64,000 nucleotides of DNA from Macquaria australasica (lineage: Eukaryota > Chordata > Actinopteri > Centrarchiformes > Percichthyidae): positions 434,001-498,000 of the forward strand of contig SEMN01000205.1 of NCBI GenBank assembly GCA_005408345.1, given 5' to 3'. The position numbers and the translations under genes are program-made. The first letter of the stretch is position 1. Each line of letters starts with the position of its first letter. The notes under the pieces are model-generated. The model was given only the letters and a program-made list of their open reading frames with translations, had not been told where the DNA came from and ran no database searches. Shown here piece after piece: positions 54,555 through 64,000 of this stretch.

Positions 54555-55629
54555 CTTAATTTGCAAGGTCACCTTGTTTTGCGTGGGGGAGGGGGACTGA
54601 TGTTCTCAACAGTGAGGCTCCTTGGTTTTTTTGTGTGTCGCCCAGAGTCTTTCCAGTGCTGTAATTCCCAAAAGCTTCTAATCTGTAATACCATCTTTGT
54701 TTCATTGTATGATAGATGACAAAAAACTACTGTATATTTATCTGTGGGTGCAGATCCTATTACAAAACCCCTCGTGTCTGTCATGCAGTCAACACCAGCA
54801 CCTCTCAGTATCATGGACAGGGTACAGTTGCAACAGACTGCACGTGGGACACACAAAAGAAACCCCATGCTTATATGGAGGAGGGGTACAGAGTTACCAT
54901 GGAAACAGACAGCCCTACCCCCGTAGCAGATGGTGGTTGTGAGGGTATCGGGGGCTGGGTGTAGTGATGGCAGGACCCAGAGATGATTATCTGTCTTCTG
55001 TTTTCTGCCCTAAAACAACAGCTTCTGTGTGTCTTCTTAACAAAACAGGTGGCTTAGTTGGGGTTAAGGAACATGTGTACAATTGTTTGTTAATGTAAGA
55101 GGCACGCTTTGTTCTCTAGGTTACAGGAAAATATAAGTTATCACTCACATCAATTTAAAAGAATGTATAGATTTGCAACCATTCATTTAATTGCTTTTTA
55201 ATGAGTTATGATTAATATCTGTTCTCTGAGTTTTTAGTCTTTCCTTTCCCCAACATGTCCAGAAATGCACCAGCAAAAAGGAAAATCAAGTTAGCTGTCA
55301 GGTTTAATGCCCACTTTGAATGCATATAGTCAGAGAGCTACTCTCCTCATGTCATCTTAGCTCAGCAGCATACCACAGTCCAATATTTCAACCCAACCCT
55401 ATCCTTTAAGTGCAGCTTCTCACAGGGGCGACTGAATGAGTTTCCAGCTCTTTAGTCTTCAGAGTTAGATCATTGCAAATTACAAACAGAGTTTCACACA
55501 AGTTAAAAGGGGGCAATCTTTGACACCTCGGAGCAAACGGGCCTGAGGCTGAAGAGCAAAGGCCTTTAAAAAGAGACTTGAAGGCACAGGAAATGTGGCT
55601 GTTGAGGATGGCCTCTGTGCTCCACGCCT

Positions 55630-55655
55630 CCCCCACTTCCCACCCCCCACCCCCC
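55630..55655 (-). other. G-quadruplex-type motif on the minus strand
   Basis: Four C runs on the plus strand (5, 3, 6, 6) with loops ACTT, A and A. Confidence 0.7.
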
Positions 55656-55659
55656 GCTT

Positions 55660-58600
55660 ACAACACATCTCCGGATAGCAGACTCTTCTTCACATTTGCA
55701 GTGTAAGCACCCGTAAAAAAGTACCAGCAAAACACTTCATTCATGTTTTGTTTTTTTACTGGCACCTTCGGCCCGTTCCGTTGCACGTGGTACGTGCTCT
55801 ACCCTGTGAGGTACCGGGGCGCCCAACAAAATTATGATCTGAAGTAACTGAGGTAAATAAATCATGTTTTTCAACACCAGCTATAACAAACTGTATGGGA
55901 GAATAGACTCCAACAGACTTAGTTATCTCTGCATGTGCATGTGCATACTCTCCCTTAACAGACTCCACATGTAACTCAATTCCCCCAGCTGCCCGCATCT
56001 GGTTTGGAGGTTTTGTAACTTCCTACTTACCCAAGCTTGTATCCCTCTTTAAACTTCCAATGGCACCCAGTCTTGTGTCTTGTCTTGCCTATGTTTTATC
56101 TCTATACAGAGAGTTCTCTGTCTCCCTGAAATGTCATTTTATTAGCACTTGGAGGACTAAGCATCAAACAAGTGCCAAACTTTAAAAGTAACTGAGCTTA
56201 ATTCAGACTATCTAGCCCCTCTCCCTTTTTGTCATAAACAGGCTACTCTGGTGATGTCAGCATGACTGCTCCACAGAGTCATAAATGCGTAAATGACTTG
56301 GCAGCCATATTGCCAAGCCTTCGAGTGAAGTTGGACAGAGAAGAATTATGGGCTGAGCAAAACTGCTAAGATCACCATTGATGTATAGCACCTCTCCTCT
56401 GGGTGACAGGAAAATGAGATAATCCATCAATGCAGCAGTAAGTCACTGCAGAGGAAAAGATGATTTGTGTGTTTGGAGTCGTGAGAATACAAAGTGAAGG
56501 CTGAGCTTCAGTGTCACTTTGTGGAATCATTTTAATTTACATCCAAATTGAGTTCCTTAATTGTCTATGTCAGGGTCAGTGGTGAATCTTTTTACCCATC
56601 AATCATTTCACACATTTCTGACAACGTGTCAACAGAATTGTGCACTGAACTTTCACTTTACTTTGTTTTGTTTTTTTTAAAATCCATGTCCAAGTAACTG
56701 ATAGGATGGAAAGAGGTATTACGTTTCAATACATGAGTTTGGGTGAGGAGGGGTATGTCCGCACACTTGTGAGGGTAGCTTGGACACGGTTCGTGTCCTG
56801 CACATGTGTTTATTCCATCTGGCCCTGCCCTCTCATGTCTGAGTGGTGATGTCATGAAATGAGAGGTTTTCGGGTCTCACAGCTTCTTGTTGCACCACAG
56901 TTTACGTGCTGGGTCAAAGAAAATCTTTTGGGAGACTTTGGACTATGTTTACGTGTGGGCTGGATGGGACATATTACACATACTCTCCTCATGGTCGAAA
57001 CCAATGTCTGCCGGAAAACATGACTACAGTTGAGAGCCGCAGATTTACCATGACGCTTGTTTTCGAAGTGAGACGACTTACAAAGTTTATCATCCATGTG
57101 GAGACAGTGTTACCAACTGTTAGAGGATATTGCTGAATCTACACATGCAGGTTTGAATCCACAGGCTGATCAGATACGTATACAGCAGCATATAAGGCAT
57201 TGAGGAAACTAAACAAAAGATTCAAATGCAGGAATTTCTCAACTTTGAATACTAAATTGTTAGCAAATTTAATTTACTACATGGCAGTAAACAACTGGAC
57301 ATGAAAGGAACCTGTCCAAAAGAGTTTTGGCAATCAAACAGCTGTAACTAAGAACACCAAAGCTTAGCATAAACTGGTTCATACTGAAATAAACTGTTAC
57401 GGCCATAGTGCCATGTATGTGTTTTTTTTGTTGTGGTTCTGCGCTCTCTCTCTCTGTTTCTCCAGGTACCCCCTACAAATTTAAGAAGGTATCAACATTT
57501 GTCTGTAGGGATCTCCAGAACTTTTTCAACCTGCTTCTGTTTTACTTTCACATTTTATTTTTGTTTGAAAGGATCACTTCACCGTGATTGGAGATTGTGC
57601 TCATTTTACTGGCATAATGAAGACACCTGGGGAGTGAGAGCCACAAAAGACTAGCAAACATTGGCAAGATGTTAAATCAGTGTTATACACATTCTAAACC
57701 TTGTGGAAGTGGAAACAGTAACTCTGTTTTTACCATTTGGAGTTAAAATAGTCAATTTCCACAATTGTTCTCTGTTTTCTACTATAAGAAGCCAGTATTG
57801 GTTTTAGTTTTTACACACCACATGAAGAATTTTCTCACCACAAAAATGATGTTGTCGGACTGATGCTACTATTGTAACATGTAATGTGCCATTGCTGGTG
57901 GACCTCAGCATAAAATATTGAGTCAATCAGTCGCAGTGGACTTTCCTGTGATGAAATTTATCTGACAAGTCAGCAATTTTATGAGTGCTATTCATGGGAA
58001 ATTTCCTCTTACATCAAAACACGGCACAGTACTCTGACAAGTTATTGCCATAATGTGATTCACTTTGGGCTGGAAAATCTTGCAATTACTGGACAATTTA
58101 ACAGATTTAGTTTGACGGTGTATGACTTCTCGCAGAGAAATAAGTGTTCTTATTTCTCAGCGTGATTCACACAACATATCTCTTCTCTCTCCTCGTCATT
58201 ATAAACGAACAGCTGTTCAATGATGATGACTATTGTAATCTAATTAATTCACTGTTAGGGAGTATAAATGTTGTTGGCAACCAGTTATTTATTATTGATG
58301 AATGCAATGACACTCTGATATTGAAGAGCTTCACTTTAGGTTGAACTGCGATCACATCAGAACCGAAATGTTCCCCTCTGTGTGACATACACTTCTGGTC
58401 ACCAACCAAGGGAGGGTCTGGTGGTTTGGCTCAAGGACCTAAACACGAGAGACGACAAAGAGTTCAGACTGTCTGAGCAACATGAGTAAACCTTGTCTCA
58501 CCAGCTGACTAACACAGTGGGTACATAGGCTACTATAATTCATCCTTCTATCTGTCTGTGTGCAACTCACATCTGTTAAAAGAGGGGGAATAGTTGTTCA

Positions 58601-59220
58601 TAAAAACATAAAGATGGATTTATAGTAACAGCTGTGTCCTCCTCCAAAAGAATTTATGAACTTTCCGCTTCTTTTTTTTTTAGTCAAGCAACAAAACAGT
58701 TATAGGGTTTTTAAAGTGTAAGACTCAGGCCTGTTCATCCAATGAGCCATGAAAGAACCCACAGTGACTATCAAACTATTGCTTGACAAATAGAATAGAA
58801 CTCCTCACTGTGGTGAGTTTTCATATCCAGTCAGACAAAGCTAACACTAACGCAGCATTCTCCTCAGTCAAATATAAATAGGAAATATAATTCAGACAAT
58901 GACGATAGAAGCACTGAGAGTACAGATGCATGGTGTTCATATGTGATTTAACTTATTCAATTAAATATGTACACATGGGTTTCCCGTTTAAAAACAACTG
59001 AGGATGCTCAAGTTAAGAGAACAAAGCTCCCTCATTGTGGGTATTATATTAGTAATGCTATGTATAAAAGTCCAGAAGAGACAGAGATAGATTGACATGT
59101 TAATAGTCATCACGGCAGCGATCGATCAGTCTCTCTTCCATCTTCACAGTTGCTCAGTAAACAGTGGAATGCTACAATGCTACAGGTAAACAAAGTTCTT
59201 CTTCACCTGTGACTAGTTAC
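55660..59220. other. Intergenic DNA, no gene recognised
   Basis: No supported exon or RNA gene. Open frames are short and lack codon-use or family support. Confidence 0.45.
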
Positions 59221-59229
59221 TAGTTATGA

Positions 59230-59252
59230 AGCGCACACACACACACACACAC
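59230..59252. repeat. Short (AC)n microsatellite followed by a TA-rich run
   Basis: About 11 AC units, then an AT-rich TATATATAT stretch near 59,260. Confidence 0.85.
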
Positions 59253-59724
59253 ATTAGACATATATATATTTTACCAACAATGTGGGTTTTACAGTCGAAT
59301 GAGTTACTTACTGATGTTTAGGCAGTGCTCAGCTTGTCAGTCTTAACAGATTTTGCACCTAAATTAGCTGCCGTATCTTGTATAGTCTCGTCACATGATC
59401 AAATAGAGACATCATTGGACAACATCAGCATACATATTACCCAGTAATCATCATTGCATATCTGTATATGACAAAACTACCAAAAAAATAAGAAATTATT
59501 CATTTTATTGAATAGTTTTTTATAGTTTATTTATAGTTTTTATAGTTTATGTAGAGTAAGCGTATCATTTTGTTATAGACTGCTACTGACTATTTTACCA
59601 AAAAAAACAAAAAAAAACCCCGAAAACTGTGATGGAGATGGGCTTGCCTTTTCGAGGGCATATATAGAAAATGGCACCATTTTTAATTTAAAGTCAGTTC
59701 TTCTTTGAACACAAACATATAGGC

Positions 59725-60060
59725 GCCACCACATTGTTGGAGGGCCCACTCTCTCTATGGGCCCCCACACCCCAGGGGCCCTAGTGCAACCGCACCACCT
59801 GCCCTGTCTATATTTACGCCCCTAACCTGGGTATTTTCTGGTCTGATCGCCGGCATGATTGGCCATCGCAGCGTGACGTCGGCTGCGTTTCTCCAAAAGT
59901 TGATTCTTTTTTAACTTTTCGCAGCAGGGTCGCTACGTTTTTTTGTCGGCATCCTCTGCGGTCCCCACCGCCGCAGACTAAATGCACTACCCATGTTCAA
60001 ATGAATGGGAGGAGTGGCGTTTTCGCCGCAGCGCCTGATTTGGTCTGAATATGGCCATAG
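59725..60060. repeat. GC-rich interspersed-repeat-like block
   Basis: An abrupt GC- and CG-rich island in AT-rich DNA. It begins with GGGCCCCCACACCCCAGGGG and ATTTACGCCCCT and then holds CGCAGCGTGACGTCGGCTGCG and repeated CGCCGCAG words. The two parts look like pieces of known fish dispersed repeats and not an exon or CpG promoter, since no splice-bounded frame is present. Confidence 0.45.
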
Positions 60061-60149
60061 AAGCTGGAGGACATCATTTGTCTGTGCCTTCCTAAACTGT
60101 TACAAACTACTGTTGGAAACATAAATCAGTTTGATGATCTGACAACGCT

Positions 60150-60250
60150 ATGGTAAAGGTTTGGTTAGGTTAGGTAGGTTTAGGCACAAACACATCTTTG
60201 TTAGGGTTTGGGAAAGGTCATGGTTTGGGGTAAAATAAGTAGTTAATCTC
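60150..60250 (+). repeat. GGTTAGG-type dispersed repeat fragment
   Basis: GGTTTGGTTAGGTTAGGTAGG, TTTAGGCACAAA and GTTAGGGTTTGGGAAAGG in order resemble a common teleost dispersed repeat. It is not a telomere array, since the unit is irregular. Confidence 0.4.
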
Positions 60251-60259
60251 CTGACAAAT

Positions 60260-63200
60260 GTCTGTAAAATGCATTAAACAGCCATAAACACACAGTAACA
60301 GGGTGAACTGGTCTTACCTCGAAATGGGTGTTTCTTTCTCACCAGTGTCTGGGTAAAACAATCCAAAACATTATTAAAATCCATGGCTCTCATCAGATGG
60401 CTACATACTAAAAGCTAATTATGCACTCTGGGCTAACAGGGAGGGTTCCCTCTTGGGATATTGAACATGTTCCACCCATTACTTTATCCATTTGTGCGGT
60501 TTAAGGCACAAAAACAACTTCTCATGTTGAGCTTTATATTTATTCTTCTTCATTTATTCGGGTTTGTTTTCTGCCACCTGCCTGCACGAGTTTCTCACAA
60601 TGATGTTGTCGTCTAGTGGTGGGCACTTTTATCTAAAGCACTTTACTTTCCCAACATGTGTGGACACATTGCCTTGTTGTTAAAGACTCGATGGCTTCAG
60701 TAAAGTAATACATGAAAACATAAACATGAAAATATTTCTTAAAAGTGTAATGCAGTGATGACATCCCTGACTACTCTGTCAGGTGATCAGGCATGATCTT
60801 TGCTTCCTTTGCAGCCCACAATTTGGTGCAGAAAGGGTCGTCAGTTGCATAAGAAAAGCCTGAGGCTGGTGCAAAGCAAGCTGTTTTTTGTTTCTGTGGT
60901 GAGGAGCTTGTATGTGCACATGCATGAGCCTCCTGAGTGTCTGTGTGCATGAGTATGTGTGCGTCAAAGAGGGAAAGGCAGGGTTATTGTCTCCAGTTTA
61001 GCAGGGTTATACTCAATGCCCAAGTTAAGCCATTACAGTGGGACAAAGATATTGGTGTTCTATGCAACAACGCTGACAGCATTACCCTAACAATAAACTG
61101 ATGGTACATGTCTCACCAACAGCCTCCTGTTAAACAGGTATTCTATGCAGTCATGAAACACATGAGCATAGCGAACAAATGCTGTTGTTGAGTCACCAAA
61201 TACTGACGTAGAGGGCAAAAGAGGGACATTTCACTGTATACATACTATATTTGATGTGTTTGATCTCCTTTATGCTGTTGTCACTGTATTGTCATTGTGT
61301 AAATAGTCAGTCCTGCACATTTATTATGTCTGGTGTGTAGTGTGATGCTCTTTCTTCTCATAAGAGGTCAATATTTGGTTTTATGAAAGAGGGGGTTGAA
61401 CTGGTTCCACTGGATAAAGAAGAATAAAGTTTCCAGGTCACTGAATGAATCTCAGTCTTTGTCAGACGGGCCTTTTCTTTCTGTGTCCTCATTGGACTGT
61501 TGCCTTATGGGATTTGTTGGCTGTGAATCTGTTATATCCATGACGTTCTCTCTGGGAAACAAAAAAGGCAACCACTTGGCTGACATTGGTGCTCTGTCAA
61601 TATCACAATCATTGTTGAACATAATGTACTTGTACCACACAGGCATACAGAATATGTTCAGCTCATTGTGAATACAAACATGTCTTGTGACCTGTCAGAC
61701 TGATGTGGCTTGTGCACTCGTCCATTGGCTTCCACATGTAGCCCCACCTAGCATGATAATCTTTAGCTGCGTGCAATGCCTTTTCAAACTCAACACTTCT
61801 CATCCTGAATAGCTTGCAGGCCAAACCTTTTTCAGACATTGCTCCTCCCCTCACACTTAATCCAACCTGCCTGTTTTCCATTAATTTGGCGAGGGGCACA
61901 TGGGAGGTACAGCTGTTTTTCTGTCACCTGACACTTCAGGTATGCCTTTTAGATAACTGCTGAAGTAAAAGCGAAACCCGTTTTACCTTTGTTCATAGAA
62001 CCTGATATTGGCTTGTTTTAAAGGCCGAGGGTACAATCACATGATTCCAACTCTTTACAAGGTTCAAATGGAGCTTATTGTGCCACAGTACAAGACAAAA
62101 AAATAAAAATAAAACATAGAAACGAATGTTTTAAACACATTTGTGGAACACAGATCAGTTCAGGGCATCTCAAGTTTCATACACTCATGTTGCAGCTATG
62201 TTAAACGTTTACTCATATCCCCCAAATTAATAAGCAGATCTCAAACTTTGAAATAACTGCAATTCATTTCCAATGGTTTTGTAAACTTTCCATAAATAGG
62301 ACATTAAGAACTTATAAGTGGCATCTTCACATTCCCTGGTGAGCTAACATAGCTTGTTTGCTATCAACACAGTGCTTTTCTGAGCTGTAGCCCAACCTTT
62401 ACATAACACTTCGAACTTTATTTGTGTGTTAAAGTTGCACACAGTATTTTTTATCGATGGATTAAATGACTACGTGCAATGTGAAAGGGGCTGCTCTTAA
62501 TGCAGTACCCAACGTGGTTTCCAGCTGTAGTGGGAAACTGACAAAGTTAGCAACTAGCTGGTGAACAGAGCCAAAACGAGAGTGAATGCTGGATATCTTT
62601 AAGGTGGCCAGAAGCAGGAATTCAAATGAATGTTAATGTTATCGTTGCTAACAGCTTCGCCCAAGCAAAGTGGGGTTTACAGCTTGTTCTGCTGCCCCGA
62701 AAAAGTCAATTGATGCAGCTTTAATCATATAAACTAATGATTGGATTACATTTAATACACAAACATAAAAAGATATCTGCTTTCTGAACAACTAAGCTAA
62801 AGATAAAACCTTTACAGTACGGCTTTGTAATGCTTATTGGCCAATATTAGCTTTGCACTGTTTTTTGCACTTACAGGGTCACCTGAACTGGTGAACAAAG
62901 CCCACATTTAAAAAGTGTATTTTAGAGGTAATGCAGCCAAAATTTCAAGGGGAGTTTACATGCTAGCAGAAGGATCACTCTGTTAGAGAAACCTAGATAG
63001 TTTGAGCCTTTAAACACAGACTTCCTTCTGTTTCAGGCAAAAAAACCACACACCACCAGTGTGTGGGTTGGCATAACATTTCCATGGTTCCTTTCTGCTG
63101 TGTGAGAGAACAGGCATGTTATTTTAAACTTGACTTGAATGCTCAAAAATATCCTAAATGGCACAGCGGTTGACCTTGATTAAGACTTGGTTTTGGAATA

Positions 63201-63740
63201 TATATGCTGTGGTTCGGGTTGTTGGGAATCATGCTGAGTGTAATATAAACCTGGAAATCCAACCCAAAGCCTCTGGCTCTTTGACACGCCTTCCATTGAA
63301 TGAAAAAGGGTATGGATTCTAAAATAAGACCATCTGATGTCATCATACGTATAAAAACAGATCCTCAGACCACACAGTTTGTCCTTTTGTTCCCCCCAAA
63401 ACTGACATGAGTACAGTACGACTCTAGAGCCCACAGAGGAACAGTATAAGTAAACTGATACTACAGTATTGAGAAAAGAATGCAAAAAGTAATATGAACT
63501 ACTTAGCTGTATAATTTGCTGAACTTCTGCCTTACGACAGTCAAAAAAACAGTCAAAAAGTCAGGCTGTGAGTGTGTCTTTTACATCCACAGTGAGTCAA
63601 ATTCCTTGTATGTGTCAGTAAAGTCGATTAAATAGTTTTCAATTTTCTCAACCCTTAAAGGAACACTTAATCCTTCAGTTTATCAGACAAACCAAACCAC
63701 CAAATTTGGAGATACATGGTTTTCACTGGACAGGAAGGGT
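60260..63740. other. Intergenic DNA, no gene recognised
   Basis: No supported gene. The open frames at 61,396-61,899 and 63,143-63,485 lack any recognised domain. Confidence 0.45.
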
Positions 63741-63744
63741 TTGA

Positions 63745-63905
63745 AAAATGTAGTGGAGTAAAAGGTACAATATTTGCCTCTGAGATGTAGCACAGTAGCA
63801 GTATAAAGTTGCATGAAATGGAAACACTCAAGTAAAGTAGAAGTACTTCAAATTTGTACTTAAGTACAGTACTTCAGTAAATGTACTTGATCACATTCCA
63901 CCATT
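63745..63905 (-). repeat. MITE-like fish repeat rich in AAGTACTT words
   Basis: Contains GTAGTGGAGTAAAAGGTACAA, AAGTAGAAGTACTTCAAA, TACTTAAGTACAGTACTTC and AATGTACTTGATCACATTCC. This ordered set is one of the most frequent dispersed repeats of percomorph fish, seen here in reverse orientation. Confidence 0.6.
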
Positions 63906-64000
63906 AATTCATAGTATTTGGTAGAACACAGAGAGCACCTGTGTCACAGGTACAAGTAAGTGCTGGCAAACATAGTCCACATGGGAAGATGGACCATTTT

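Overview
The window looks like nuclear DNA from a ray-finned (teleost, probably percomorph) fish. The evidence is large spliced genes with GT-AG introns, long AT-rich intergenic stretches full of microsatellites and fish-type interspersed repeats, a finTRIM-type RING/B-box relic, and a connexin of the fish Cx43.4/Cx45 type. Coding density is low: I can support two apparently intact protein genes and two pseudogenes.

Layout. 1-21.2 kb is mostly non-coding. It holds one possible signal-peptide first exon (about 2.0 kb), a 117-bp tandem duplication (3.4-3.6 kb), a broken TRIM gene on the minus strand (5.4-6.3 kb), several interspersed repeats, a 412-bp solo LTR with a clean 5-bp target duplication inside an older repeat (13.3-13.7 kb), and a long (TG)n(AG)n tract (18.1 kb). 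21.6-25.2 kb (minus) is a broken partial copy of lactase-phlorizin hydrolase (copy A). 29.1-40.66 kb (plus) is a complete 17-exon lactase-phlorizin hydrolase gene (lct, copy B), which I assembled exon by exon with consistent phases to 1,888 residues. 42.7-50.8 kb (minus) is a gamma-type connexin gene with a 5' non-coding exon, one large coding exon and a tiny last coding exon. 50.8-64 kb is intergenic DNA with repeats and two G-quadruplex-type tracts.

Main biology. Copy B keeps the LPH plan of four GH1 repeats plus a C-terminal membrane anchor. Domain I is degenerate and domain II has lost both catalytic glutamates. Domain IV is complete (NEP and ENG). Domain III keeps the nucleophile (ENG), but its acid/base glutamate is glutamine (NQP), the substitution known from plant myrosinases in the same family. 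Copy A sits head-to-head with copy B. Two blocks (381 and 1,077 bp) are almost identical to copy B and end abruptly in sequence that is only about 75-80% similar or unrelated. This looks like recent inverted-repeat gene conversion followed by a 1,790-bp deletion with a 2-bp microhomology that put the copy out of frame.

All calls come from reading the sequence and from recalled family knowledge. No searches were run.
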